Below are positions 34,815 through 43,616 of a DNA stretch of 64,000 nt, piece by piece; the stretch's first letter is position 1, and the number at the start of each line of letters is the position of its first letter. The notes beneath the pieces were generated by a model, which ran no database searches, was not told the DNA's origin, and was given only the letters and a program-made list of their open reading frames with translations. The stretch lies in assembly GCF_025685645.1 (NCBI RefSeq), contig NZ_JAGSYF010000001.1, positions 310,001-374,000 on the forward strand, written 5' to 3'. Source of the stretch: Edaphobacter bradus. GTDB lineage: Bacteria; Acidobacteriota; Terriglobia; Terriglobales; Acidobacteriaceae. The translations under genes were made by a program, and so were the position numbers.

Positions 34815-36212
34815 ATGCTTGACCCCATGCGATTGTTTCCTGCCGACGCGTCTACGCGATCGGTTACTGCGAGGTTGTACGAGACTGTAAAGAACCTGCC
34901 GATTATCTCTCCACACGGTCACACTGACCCTCGCTGGTTCGCCGAAGACGGCGCATTTCCGAACCCCACCGCGCTCTTCATTCAACCCGACCATTACGTC
35001 TTCCGCATGCTCTACTCGCAGGGCATTTCGCTTGAGTCGCTGGGAATACCGCAGAACGACGGAAAGCAGAACGCCGACCCGCGCGAGGTCTGGCGTGTCT
35101 TCGCGAAGAACTACTATCTCTTCCGCGGCACTCCGACGCGTCTGTGGCTCGACTATGCTTTCGAAAACCAGTTCGGGCTGAAGGAGCGTCTGAACGCGAG
35201 CAACGCCGATCACTACTACGACGCCATCGCTGCGGAACTGGCGACTCCGGCGTTCCGTCCCCGCGCTCTCTACGAGAAGTTCAACATCGAGGTCATCTCG
35301 ACCACTGACTCTCCCCTAGACACGCTGGAATACCACAAGGCCATTCGCACTTCAGGCTGGAAGGGGAAGGTTCTTCCAACCTTCCGCCCCGACTCCGTGA
35401 TCGACGCTGAGTACGCGGGCTTCGTCCAGAACATCGAGAAGCTCGGCGAGATTACCGGCGAGAACATCGGAACCTACAAGGGCTATCTCAACGCGCTGAG
35501 AAGTCGCCGCGAGTTCTTCAAGTCGCTCGGAGCCACGGCGACCGACCACGGCCACCTTACGGCCATGACTGCAGACCTTGATCCTTCCACCGCAGAGGCT
35601 CTCTACGGCCGCATTCTCTCAGGCCGCTCCGTGCCGCAGGAGCAGGAGATCTTCCAGGCCCAGATGCTCACCGAGATGGCCGGCATGTCCGTTGAAGACG
35701 GCCTGACCATGCAGCTCCACCCAGGCTCGGTGCGCAATCACAACCGGCTGCTCTACGAGCAATTCGGCCGCGACAAGGGTGCCGATATACCGTCGGCCAC
35801 CGAGTACACGCGCAACCTGCGGCCTCTGCTCAACAAGTATGGCAACGATCCACGCCTGACCTTCATTCTCTTCACGCTCGACGAAACGACCTACTCGCGC
35901 GAACTGGCTCCGCTGGCCGGGCACTATCCTGCTCTGCGCCTCGGCCCCGCCTGGTGGTTCAACGACTCGCCTGAGGGCATGATGCGCTTCCGCGAGCAGA
36001 CCACGGAGACGGCGGGCTTCTACAACACCGTCGGCTTCAATGACGACACGCGTGCCTTCCTCTCCATTCCAGCGCGCCACGATGTCGCACGGCGCATCGA
36101 TTGCGCATTCCTGGGCCGTCTCGTGGCTGAGCACCGGCTCGATGAAGATGAGGCGTTCGAGCTTATCGTCGATCTAACGGTCAACCTGGCGAAGAAGGCC
36201 TACAAGCTATAG
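34815..36212 (+). CDS. uxaC: Uronate isomerase
   Basis: A 465-residue amidohydrolase-fold isomerase that converts D-glucuronate to D-fructuronate and D-galacturonate to D-tagaturonate. The metal-site motif is SPHGHTDPRWF near residue 32. Further family stretches are STTDSPLDTLEYH, MQLHPGSVRNHN and GFNDDTRAFLSIPARHDVARR. Length matches the family. It opens the first uronate block; tagaturonate epimerase follows 2.3 kb later. Confidence 0.96.
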   Translation: MLDPMRLFPADASTRSVTARLYETVKNLPIISPHGHTDPRWFAEDGAFPNPTALFIQPDHYVFRMLYSQGISLESLGIPQNDGKQNADPREVWRVFAKNYYLFRGTPTRLWLDYAFENQFGLKERLNASNADHYYDAIAAELATPAFRPRALYEKFNIEVISTTDSPLDTLEYHKAIRTSGWKGKVLPTFRPDSVIDAEYAGFVQNIEKLGEITGENIGTYKGYLNALRSRREFFKSLGATATDHGHLTAMTADLDPSTAEALYGRILSGRSVPQEQEIFQAQMLTEMAGMSVEDGLTMQLHPGSVRNHNRLLYEQFGRDKGADIPSATEYTRNLRPLLNKYGNDPRLTFILFTLDETTYSRELAPLAGHYPALRLGPAWWFNDSPEGMMRFREQTTETAGFYNTVGFNDDTRAFLSIPARHDVARRIDCAFLGRLVAEHRLDEDEAFELIVDLTVNLAKKAYKL

Positions 36213-36265
36213 CAAAGTGAGAGGCCGGAGTGATCCGGCCTCTTCCGATTCCGCCAGCCAGCCCC

Positions 36266-37009
36266 TCACGAGAGAGCCGCCTTGAACAGCTCAGTCATCT
36301 TGCCGTAGGCCCGTTCGGCCTCGGGTTTGTTGTACGACGCGCTATCCGGAACCGTCCAGCCATGAAATGCGCCGCGATAGGTTTCGCTCTCGTACTTCCC
36401 GCCCCAGCTATTCAGAGCCTGCTCGAAGTGTGTGATCGCATCAGCCGGCATAAGCTGGTCTTTGTCCGCATGGCCGAAGTAGAGACGCGCCTTGACCTTC
36501 GGCAGAACCAGATGCGGGCTGGCTGGATCGTTCTCTTCGTACAGTCCGCCTCCGTGAAACGACGCAGCGGCTCGAACCTTCTCCGGTCGCACCGCCGCAG
36601 TCCGCAACGCACAGCCTCCGCCGAAGCAGAAGCCAACGACTCCGATCTTGTTGGGCAACACGGAGGTCTGCGACGCTAAATAGTCAACGTAAGCAGCTAT
36701 GTCCTGCTCCTGCGCCTCGGGCGTCAAGGGAGCAATCAGTTCCTTCATCCGCTCCATTGTCTTTGCATCTCCCGGCTTGCGCTCGAACGGGAAGACCGGC
36801 GGTCTGCTGGTGCGATAGAAAGGATTGGGCATCAGGACAACGTAACCCTCCGCGGCCAGCCTGCGGGCCATCGCGCGCTGGGACTCCCGGATGCTGCCTA
36901 TGTCGGGAATGTGCACGATTCCAGGAAGCGGTCCGGAGGAGCCGGGAAGAAAGAGCACTGCATCGGCGTTTCCGCCGGGCATCTTGAGCTGAAGAGCCTG
37001 TTCTGTCAT
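36266..37009 (-). CDS. Dienelactone hydrolase family protein
   Basis: A 247-residue alpha/beta hydrolase. The Cys nucleophile is in GVVGFCFGGGC, an Asp is in FGHADKDQLM and the His is in AFHGWTVP, giving the Cys-Asp-His triad of the dienelactone hydrolase family. It sits on the opposite strand between uxaC and the LarA-like gene, diverging from the latter by 57 bases. The substrate is unknown; a lactone of a sugar acid would suit the surroundings but nothing in the sequence shows it. Confidence 0.85.
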   Translation of the reverse strand: MTEQALQLKMPGGNADAVLFLPGSSGPLPGIVHIPDIGSIRESQRAMARRLAAEGYVVLMPNPFYRTSRPPVFPFERKPGDAKTMERMKELIAPLTPEAQEQDIAAYVDYLASQTSVLPNKIGVVGFCFGGGCALRTAAVRPEKVRAAASFHGGGLYEENDPASPHLVLPKVKARLYFGHADKDQLMPADAITHFEQALNSWGGKYESETYRGAFHGWTVPDSASYNKPEAERAYGKMTELFKAALS

Positions 37010-37066
37010 TTTGTCTCCATTGGCGACCTCTAGAGCCGCTCACATCCCAGAGTAAGATGAGATGCT

Positions 37067-38341
37067 ATGAGCCTTTATTTTGCTGCCGGAAGCCAGACGA
37101 CGGAGATGTCCGCCGATGATCTGCGCGCCAACCTGTTCACTGCGCTGGATGCGATCGGGAAGAAGAACAAAGTGCTGGCTGTGCCACCCGATATCACTCG
37201 CTTTTACTCTCAGGCGGGCAAGCTGACGGAGCTGGCGTGGCAGTACTACCAGGACAGGCTCGTCGACATTCTTCCCGCACTCGGGACCCATAAGCCGATG
37301 ACCGACAGCGAGATCGCGACGATGTACGGATCGACTCCGCGCACGCTCTTCCGCGTTCACGATTGGCGCAACGACGTCGTGACCCTTGGCGAGGTTCCGG
37401 GCGAGTTTCTCTACGAGGTCAGCGAAGGCAAGGTGGATTACACGTGGCCGGCGCAGGTCAACAAACTGGTGCGCGATGGCGGCCACGATCTCATCCTCTC
37501 CATCGGGCAGGTCGTGCCGCACGAGGTCATCGGCATGGCGAACTACAACAAGAACATCTTCATCGGAACGGGCGGCTCAGTCGGGATCCATCGCAGCCAT
37601 TTTCTCGGCGCGGTCTATGGGATGGAGCGCATGATGGGACGCGCCGATACGCCGGTTCGACGCGTTCTGAACTACGCCAGCGAACACTTCGCGAAGAATC
37701 TTCCCATCGTGTACGTCCTGACCGTCATCGGGAAGAATCCGGCCGGTGAGCTTGTGACCCGCGGCCTCTACGTTGGCGACGATGCTGAGTGCTTCGAGCT
37801 TGCTGCCGCGTTGAGCGTAAAAGTGAACTTCCAGATGCTCGACCGCGAGATCAAGAAGGCCGTCGTGTTTCTCGATCCGCACGAGTTTCGCAGCACGTGG
37901 CTGGGCAACAAGAGCGTCTACCGCACCCGCATGGCGCTCGCCGATGGAGCTGAGCTGATTGTGCTCGCTCCGGGCGTCCACGAATTCGGCGAAGACGGCG
38001 CAATTGACAAGCTGATCCGCAAATATGGCTACTGCGGAACTCCGCGGACTCTGGAGGCGGTCAAGGAAGATCCTGCGCTCGCGGGAAACCTGAGCGCTGC
38101 GGCTCACCTGATCCACGGCTCGAGCGAGGGCCGTTTCACCATCCGCTATTGTCCCGGCCACCTGACCCGGCAGGAGATTGAGAGCGTCCACTTCGAGTAC
38201 GGCGACCTGGCTCAGATGACGGCGAAATACAATCCAGATGTTCTCAAGGATGGCTGGAACGTAGTCGATGGAGAGGAGATCTTCTATATCTCCAATCCCG
38301 GACTCGGCCTGTGGGCCTACAAAGGGCGGTTTGGCCAGTAG
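37067..38341 (+). CDS. LarA-family nickel-pincer-dependent hydroxyacid epimerase
   Basis: A 424-residue homologue of lactate racemase LarA. The motif GTHKPMT (H75) matches the LarA active-site loop. PHEVIGMANYNKNIFIG places H152 and K162 ten residues apart, the same spacing as catalytic His174 and the cofactor-bearing Lys184 of Lactobacillus LarA. GIHRSHFLG supplies a histidine (H177) at the nickel-ligand position. LarA relatives include racemases and sugar-acid 2-epimerases. Because uxaC, uxaE, gntK and an SDR surround it, a D-mannonate/D-gluconate 2-epimerase role is proposed. larB, larC, larE and a nickel permease in this window can supply the cofactor. Confidence 0.85.
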   Translation: MSLYFAAGSQTTEMSADDLRANLFTALDAIGKKNKVLAVPPDITRFYSQAGKLTELAWQYYQDRLVDILPALGTHKPMTDSEIATMYGSTPRTLFRVHDWRNDVVTLGEVPGEFLYEVSEGKVDYTWPAQVNKLVRDGGHDLILSIGQVVPHEVIGMANYNKNIFIGTGGSVGIHRSHFLGAVYGMERMMGRADTPVRRVLNYASEHFAKNLPIVYVLTVIGKNPAGELVTRGLYVGDDAECFELAAALSVKVNFQMLDREIKKAVVFLDPHEFRSTWLGNKSVYRTRMALADGAELIVLAPGVHEFGEDGAIDKLIRKYGYCGTPRTLEAVKEDPALAGNLSAAAHLIHGSSEGRFTIRYCPGHLTRQEIESVHFEYGDLAQMTAKYNPDVLKDGWNVVDGEEIFYISNPGLGLWAYKGRFGQ

Positions 38342-38422
38342 CTCCAGGCCAATTACGCCAAAGTTCGCACTAAATATTTGCTCATGTCCCGATAAACCAG
38401 TTATGCTGGGACGGCTGCAAAG

Positions 38423-38433
38423 TGGTTAGACCA
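38423..38433. promoter_or_regulatory. TGGTTAGACCA candidate GntR-type operator before uxaE
   Basis: TGGT-TAG-ACCA lies 32 bases before the uxaE start. FadR-subfamily GntR repressors commonly recognise TGGT/ACCA half-sites. A close relative, TGGTTGACCA, lies between kduD and kduI. No regulator gene of this type is present here, so the assignment is tentative. Confidence 0.35.
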
Positions 38434-38464
38434 ATCGCAGCCGATAAGAGAAGGTGTATGTCGT

Positions 38465-39727
38465 ATGGGCGAAGGGCTGCGGCTTCCGAAGTACTCGGTT
38501 GGAGTGGGTGATCGATTTGCCCATCAGGCGAAGGCCCAGCTTGCTGCTTGCGTGAAGGCCGCCGATGCGGGCATCGAGGTCTCGCCGGTGTGGAACAAGT
38601 CCAACCGGGAGCACATGATTATCGGATCGGATCCGAGCCAGACTCGCGCGGCTGCCGATGACGCGGTGAAGGAGCTCTGTTGGGCCGGACCGTACTTTCT
38701 AGACGCCGACCACATCAATTTGAAGACGGTGGAGCGGTTCCTTGCTTCGTGTGACTTCTTCACGCTCGATGTTGCGGAGATGATCGGAAAGCCGGCGGAC
38801 GTGAAGGATGTTGCTGCGTTTGTGGCGCGGCACCCGGAGTTGATTGGGACGGTAACGATTCCGGATATCGCCGAGCCCTTCAAGACGGATGAGGCGTTCG
38901 TGACGGGGGTTGCGAACAAGTTTCTGGCCGCGGTGCAGGACGCTAGCCGGATCTACCGGTTTCTGGTGGAGAAGAAGGGCGCGGGCACGTTTGTGCCTGA
39001 GGTTTCGATAGATGAGACCGACTCGCCGCAGACCCCGATGGAGCTATTGATCATTCTGGCGGCCATCGCCGACGAGAAGATTCCGATTCAGACGGTTGCT
39101 CCGAAGTTCATGGGGCGCTTCAACAAGGGCGTGGACTACGTTGGCGATGTCACGCAGTTCTCCAAGGAGTTCAACGAGGACCTGGCAACGATTGCGTTTG
39201 CTGTCAAGACCTACGGTTTGCCTGGGAATCTGAAGCTCAGTGTGCATTCGGGTTCGGACAAGTTTTCGATCTACAAGTCGATTCACGACGCGATAAAGCG
39301 GTTTGATGCCGGAGTTCACCTGAAGACGGCCGGAACAACGTGGCTCGAAGAGCTGATCGGGCTTGCCGAGGCGGGCGGTTCGGGCCTTGCGATTGCCAAG
39401 GAGGTCTACTCCGAGGCTTATGCGCACGCCGAGGAGCTCTGTGCGCCGTATGCCGCGGTGATCGACATCGATCCGGCGCGTCTTCCGAAGCCCGAGAGGG
39501 TATGTGGTTGGACCAATGGGGAGTTCACTGCGGCCCTGCGGCACGATCAGAGCAACACGGCCTACAATCCCAGCTTCCGGCAACTGCTGCATGTGGGCTT
39601 CAAGATCGCGGCGAAGTTGGGAGGTCGCTATCTGAAGGCTCTGGAGGCAAACGAGGAGGTTGTGGCGAGGAACGTGACCACGAATCTTTTTGAACGGCAT
39701 ATCAAGCCGGTCTTCCTCGGATTGTAG
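38465..39727 (+). CDS. uxaE: Tagaturonate/fructuronate epimerase
   Basis: A 420-residue protein of the UxaE family, which interconverts D-tagaturonate and D-fructuronate so that galacturonate can enter the glucuronate route. Recognisable stretches are GVGDRFAHQAKAQL at the start, DADHINLKTVERF, PKFMGRFNKGVDYVGD and KLSVHSGSDKFSIY. It starts 123 bases after the LarA-like gene and is followed after 42 bases by gntK. The ATG is the first in frame. Confidence 0.9.
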   Translation: MGEGLRLPKYSVGVGDRFAHQAKAQLAACVKAADAGIEVSPVWNKSNREHMIIGSDPSQTRAAADDAVKELCWAGPYFLDADHINLKTVERFLASCDFFTLDVAEMIGKPADVKDVAAFVARHPELIGTVTIPDIAEPFKTDEAFVTGVANKFLAAVQDASRIYRFLVEKKGAGTFVPEVSIDETDSPQTPMELLIILAAIADEKIPIQTVAPKFMGRFNKGVDYVGDVTQFSKEFNEDLATIAFAVKTYGLPGNLKLSVHSGSDKFSIYKSIHDAIKRFDAGVHLKTAGTTWLEELIGLAEAGGSGLAIAKEVYSEAYAHAEELCAPYAAVIDIDPARLPKPERVCGWTNGEFTAALRHDQSNTAYNPSFRQLLHVGFKIAAKLGGRYLKALEANEEVVARNVTTNLFERHIKPVFLGL

Positions 39728-39769
39728 GCGCGTCTTGATTCAGTGCTTCAGGGTTGAGAGGATGTTGGG

Positions 39770-40279
39770 ATGGTTGTGGTTTTGATGGGCGTGTCCGGTT
39801 CGGGAAAGACAACGATCGGCACGCTGCTGGCTGAGCGGACGGGCGCTGTGTTTGCTGATGCAGACGACTATCACCCTTTGGCGAACAAGCAGAAGATGGC
39901 TGCAGGGCATCCGTTGAACGACGACGATCGGCAGCCGTGGCTCGTGACGCTGAACAAGTTGATGCGTGGCTGGTATGAGGCGGGCAGGAGCGGGATTCTC
40001 GCGTGCTCGGCCCTGAAGGAGAAGTACCGCGCGACGCTGGCGGACGGAATTCCCGAGGGCATGGTGCGGTTCGTTCTGCTGGATGGGTCGAAGGAGCTGA
40101 TCAGCGAGAGGCTGGCGGCGCGTCACCACGAGTTTATGAACTCGTCACTGTTGGACAGCCAGTTGGCGACGCTTGAGCTGCCGAAGGACGCGCTGCGGAT
40201 CGTCAATGACCGGTCGCCTGAGGCGATTGTGAACCAGATTCTGGAACATATTCCGCTGGAGCGAGCGGGCAGGCAATAA
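39770..40279 (+). CDS. gntK: Gluconokinase
   Basis: A 169-residue P-loop kinase phosphorylating D-gluconate to 6-phosphogluconate. The Walker A motif is GVSGSGKTTIG at the N-terminus; DADDYHPLANKQKMAAGHPLND is the characteristic gluconokinase segment, and LACSALKEKYR follows. In this block it would act on gluconate made by the LarA-like epimerase. The next gene begins about 40 bases downstream. Confidence 0.95.
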   Translation: MVVVLMGVSGSGKTTIGTLLAERTGAVFADADDYHPLANKQKMAAGHPLNDDDRQPWLVTLNKLMRGWYEAGRSGILACSALKEKYRATLADGIPEGMVRFVLLDGSKELISERLAARHHEFMNSSLLDSQLATLELPKDALRIVNDRSPEAIVNQILEHIPLERAGRQ

Positions 40280-40320
40280 TTTTCTGCGATATTTTTGCAA
40301 TGAAGAAAGGACGTTTTTCG

Positions 40321-41097
40321 ATGGGGCATCCGTTGTTTGATTTGAGCGGCAAGTCGGCTGTGGTAGTTGGAGGAACTTCGGGCATCGGGCTGGCGATGGC
40401 GATTGGGCTGGCCGAGGCCGGAGCCGATGTCGTCGCAAGCTCGCGGCGGCTGGAGCAGGTGGACGAGGCCGCGAAGGCAATTGAGGCCAACGGCCGCAGG
40501 TCGCTGCGGATCGCGTCAGATGTGAACGACCGTGCTTCGCTCGAGAAGCTTCTCGAAGGCACGGTGAAGGAGTTCGGCAAGGTCGATATCCTGATCAACT
40601 CCGCGGGAAAGATCAAGCGCGAGCCCACGCTCACGGTCTCGGAGGAGACATGGGACGACATCATGAACACGAATGTGACGGGCACACTGCGCGCCTGCCA
40701 GGTCTTCGGCAAGCACATGCTTGATCGCGGATACGGCAAGATCATCAACATCGCTTCGTTGAACACGTTCGTGTCGCTCAAGGAAGTGACTGCTTATGCG
40801 GCGAGTAAGGCAGCCGTGGGAGCGCTCACGAAGTCTCTGGCGGTGGAGTGGAGCTCGCGCGGTGTGACCGTGAATGCAATTGCCCCGGGAGTCTTCCGCA
40901 CGGCCCTGAACCAGAAGTTGCTGGATGAGAGCGACCGCGGCAAGGAACTCCTGATGAGGACCCCGATGGGGCGGTTCGGCAAGACTGAGGAACTGGTTGG
41001 CTCGGCGATCTTCCTGGCCAGCGATGCTTCCGCGTTTGTTACGGGCGAGATTCTGGTGGTCGATGGCGGTTTCCTGGCTAGCGGCGTGAATCAGTAA
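40321..41097 (+). CDS. SDR oxidoreductase, gluconate 5-dehydrogenase/KduD-like
   Basis: A 258-residue short-chain dehydrogenase. The nucleotide motif is VVGGTSGIGLAMA, then INSAGKI, a catalytic Ser in IASLNT, and YAASKAAVG with the Tyr-Lys pair; it ends VVDGGFLASG. The ATG at 40321 has AAAGGA at good spacing; an ATG at 40300 is also open. It resembles gluconate 5-dehydrogenase and 2-keto-3-deoxygluconate 5-dehydrogenase. As the last gene of the larA-uxaE-gntK group it could reduce fructuronate (a 5-keto-hexonate) to mannonate; this is inferred. Confidence 0.85.
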   Translation: MGHPLFDLSGKSAVVVGGTSGIGLAMAIGLAEAGADVVASSRRLEQVDEAAKAIEANGRRSLRIASDVNDRASLEKLLEGTVKEFGKVDILINSAGKIKREPTLTVSEETWDDIMNTNVTGTLRACQVFGKHMLDRGYGKIINIASLNTFVSLKEVTAYAASKAAVGALTKSLAVEWSSRGVTVNAIAPGVFRTALNQKLLDESDRGKELLMRTPMGRFGKTEELVGSAIFLASDASAFVTGEILVVDGGFLASGVNQ

Positions 41098-41112
41098 GGC
41101 TCCTTTCGGCGT

Positions 41113-41416
41113 GGGGTACCCCCCTCCCCCCTGTTTTGGGCAAAATCTTTATTTTGTTTGGCTTAGTTTGTTGCTTGAGGTTTAAAGTATTCCATCTAAA
41201 GGGGTTATGGTCAAAATATTGATTCCAGATGGTTTAGACGAAAAAGCCCCGGATCGAAATCCGGGGTTTTTTGTTGTCTGTTTCTATTTTAGTTGGCGGA
41301 CGATAACTAATCTGCCACTTTCAGCGAGTTATTTTTTGTCGGATAAATTACTTTGTTTCTTTCGGTTATGGCTTTGTAGCCCGATTTTCCACAACTTTTG
41401 GAGCTTGACAGGATTT
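41113..41416. repeat. Non-coding repeat element, copy B
   Basis: A 304-base AT-rich block filling most of a 366-base gap, with the same ordered landmarks as copy A at 13852-14113. It begins GGGGTACCCCCCTCC 16 bases after the SDR stop. It then has three loosely repeated units of about 28-30 bases (for example GTCAAAATATTGATTCCAGA near 41210), a bidirectional terminator hairpin, an ATCTGCCAC box, and ends GGAGCTTGACAGGATTT. No open frame in it looks coding. Function unknown. Confidence 0.6.
41241..41272. terminator. Bidirectional terminator inside repeat copy B
   Basis: CCCCGGAT (41247-41254) pairs with ATCCGGGG (41259-41266) around a CGAA tetraloop. The stem is extended by an A-run on one side and a T-run on the other, so it can end transcription from both directions, including the gntK-SDR message. 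Confidence 0.85.
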
Positions 41417-41463
41417 TCGATCTCTGGAGCGGAATGAAGCGCAAACAGGAGTAAATTAGCTGT

Positions 41464-42291
41464 ATGCGGCGCTCTTTGGCAGCTCTGATTTTCCTCGCCG
41501 CGGCTGGTCTCTTTGCCGTATCTCCAGCGTCTGCCCAGCGATCCGCAACTGGCACACATTTTTCAGGCGGACACATGGGTGGAGGCCGAATGGGCGGCTT
41601 CTCGGCCCCAGCAGCCGGCGGTTTCTCCGGCCGGACTCCGAGCAGTTTCAATTCAGTGCCGCGCATGAATTTCGGTGGTGCGCCACGGGGTAATTTTTCC
41701 CGAACATATCCGACGCGCAACTTCATGCCTTCTCGGCGCTTTGCGACGCCGGGATCACGCGCTCCTTATGGCCCGCATAGCCCGCAGACACGATGGGATC
41801 GCGGCGGTGGCCCGAGATGGGACCATCACAGGCGCGATCATTTCCGCAGGCCATTCTTCTTTGCGAGTTCCACATATCTCTGGCCTTACTGGCCTTACTG
41901 GCTTGGGTATCCCGAGTTCAACGGTTACAACAACGGTTACTACAACAACGGTTACTACAACGGGGACCCAAATGCTTCGACGCCTGTTGCGAGCCAGAAT
42001 GCGCAGTACGATTCAGAAGACAAAGACAACGCGCCAACGCAGTCAAATGGTCCTGCGTATCAGACTCCCTATGTGCCGCCCGCGCCTGAGCCCGAACTCA
42101 CTGTGATTTTCAAAGATGGCCACTCGCTGAAGATTCGCAACTATGCTCTCACGGCCAGCACGCTGATTGTCCTGGACCGTGTTTCATCTGAGCATCAGAA
42201 CCTTATTCCGCTCGATGAAGTAGATGTGTCCGCAACTCAGCGGACCGCGCGCGATGCAGGGCTGGACTTTACTCCGCCATCAGGTTCCTAA
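41464..42291 (+). CDS. Secreted Gly/Tyr/Asn-rich protein, unknown function
   Basis: 275 residues with a signal peptide (RRSLAALIFLAAAGLFAVSPASA). The mature chain is low-complexity: Gly/Arg/Phe-rich to about residue 135, then a Trp/Tyr-rich hydrophobic patch (YLWPYWPYWLGYPEF) and short tandem NGYY/NNGYY repeats around residues 155-170. The C-terminal 70 residues form a compact-looking domain (LTVIFKDGHSLKIRNYALTA, then LIVLDRVSSEHQNLIPLDEVD), resembling small beta-domains in other acidobacterial exported proteins. Family unrecognised; a surface or envelope role is likely from the signal peptide only. Confidence 0.75.
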   Translation: MRRSLAALIFLAAAGLFAVSPASAQRSATGTHFSGGHMGGGRMGGFSAPAAGGFSGRTPSSFNSVPRMNFGGAPRGNFSRTYPTRNFMPSRRFATPGSRAPYGPHSPQTRWDRGGGPRWDHHRRDHFRRPFFFASSTYLWPYWPYWLGYPEFNGYNNGYYNNGYYNGDPNASTPVASQNAQYDSEDKDNAPTQSNGPAYQTPYVPPAPEPELTVIFKDGHSLKIRNYALTASTLIVLDRVSSEHQNLIPLDEVDVSATQRTARDAGLDFTPPSGS

Positions 42292-42504
42292 AGGCATGTT
42301 CTCATTGCTGCCAGAGCGCCATCGCCCTCTAACCTGCCGTTCGCACTCCGTATCACAAGACCGATCTGAACCGAAAGGGACGTGCCGGGACACATGCTGA
42401 GATTGTCCTGCAATCTCATGAAACGAGGCGCCAGACGCTGATCTGCACCTATACCTAGCTCTTGGGCGAATCGGATCGATTCACTCAAGCGATTGGAGCA
42501 TGCG

Positions 42505-43443
42505 ATGAACAAGTTCGAACAACCGATGACACCGCACCGCATCGGAACGGAAGGCCGGGGATCGTTAGAGAACTTCAGAGCCCGTCGCCGAGCGTTCCGC
42601 GCTCTCCATGAGGCAGGCTGTTTCGTGATTCCGAATCCGTGGGACGTCGGCTCTGCACGGTACCTGCAGCAGCTCGGATTCCCCGCGGTGGCGACGACCA
42701 GCGCGGGTTTTGCGTTCTCGCAGGGGCTGCCTGACTCCGAAGGTGCGCTAACTTGTGAGCGTAACCTGGCATACATAGCCGATATCGCGGGCGCGGTCGA
42801 TGTTCCGGTCAACGCGGACTTCGCGTCCGGCTACGGAGCGTCACCGCAAGATGTGGCCGATAATGTCACGCGCTGCATCGCGGCCGGCGTCGCGGGCCTG
42901 TCGATCGAGGATGCAACCGGTGATCCATCGTCGCCGCTTTACGAGCTGCCGCTCGCCGTCGAGCGTGTGCGCGCTGCGCGCGAGGCGATCGATCAGTCCC
43001 GTGCCGACGTCCTGCTGACGGCTAGGGCAGAATGTTTCCTTGTCGGCCATCATGATGCGCTCCGCGAGTCGGTCCGGCGTCTGCAGGCATTCGCTGAGGC
43101 GGGGGCGGACGTGCTATTCGCACCCGGCCCCCACGATCCCACGGCGATCAAAGCGCTCGTTGACGCGGTTCGGCCGAAGCCGATCAACGTCCTGGTGGTT
43201 CGGGACAGTGGCTTGAGCGTCGCCGACATTGCGGCGCTCGGCGTGCGACGCATCAGTGTCGGCGGCGCGTTGGCTCTTGCTGCATGGACCGGTTTCACGC
43301 GCGCAGCGCAGAAGTTGAAGTCGGAGGGGAGTTTCGCAGGCCTCGCGAGCTTGGTGTCGTACGCCGACATCAACGGCTTCTTCGTGACCGACTACCGCAC
43401 GCGGCAGGCAGACGGGCGGCGATCGGCAGGGTCACGAAGCTAA
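42505..43443 (+). CDS. Isocitrate lyase/phosphoenolpyruvate mutase family protein
   Basis: About 312 residues of a PEP mutase/isocitrate lyase TIM barrel. PNPWDVGSARYLQQLGFPAVATTSAG is the typical start, VPVNADFASGYG carries the metal-site Asp, and GLSIEDATGD follows. LTARAECFL replaces the KKCGH-like loop of true isocitrate lyase, so it is a C-C lyase or hydrolase of the carboxyphosphonate/oxaloacetase type with unknown substrate. The ATG at 42505 follows GGAG. The base composition and the broken gene behind it suggest an acquired patch. Confidence 0.85.
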   Translation: MNKFEQPMTPHRIGTEGRGSLENFRARRRAFRALHEAGCFVIPNPWDVGSARYLQQLGFPAVATTSAGFAFSQGLPDSEGALTCERNLAYIADIAGAVDVPVNADFASGYGASPQDVADNVTRCIAAGVAGLSIEDATGDPSSPLYELPLAVERVRAAREAIDQSRADVLLTARAECFLVGHHDALRESVRRLQAFAEAGADVLFAPGPHDPTAIKALVDAVRPKPINVLVVRDSGLSVADIAALGVRRISVGGALALAAWTGFTRAAQKLKSEGSFAGLASLVSYADINGFFVTDYRTRQADGRRSAGSRS

Positions 43444-43593
43444 GTATTCAAGGAGGCGACAGATGACAAGAGTGGATACCGCGTGACTCGCGCTCCTGAC
43501 AGGTTCAGTTGGACCCATCGTGCGCCAATCTCCGAGCACTCCTCGCACTGTCTCGCTTTCGGGTGCTTAATGGTCTTGATGACGTTCGGTCAT
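43440..43593 (-). pseudogene. Broken UBP-type zinc-finger gene fragment
   Basis: Just downstream of the flavoprotein fusion, the minus strand reads KTIKHPKARQCEECSEIGAR then WVQLN, matching the first half of UBP-type zinc-finger proteins, with the CEEC metal pair. The ATG at 43593 is one base out of frame: dropping the A after ATG would restore the reading frame from the second codon. The second half, with the remaining Cys/His ligands, is missing where the convergent PEP mutase-like gene ends. Such zinc-finger genes often accompany thioredoxin-reductase-like flavoproteins, which supports the reading. Confidence 0.6.
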
Positions 43594-43616
43594 TTGAGAT
43601 CTCGATGGTCTGCGAA

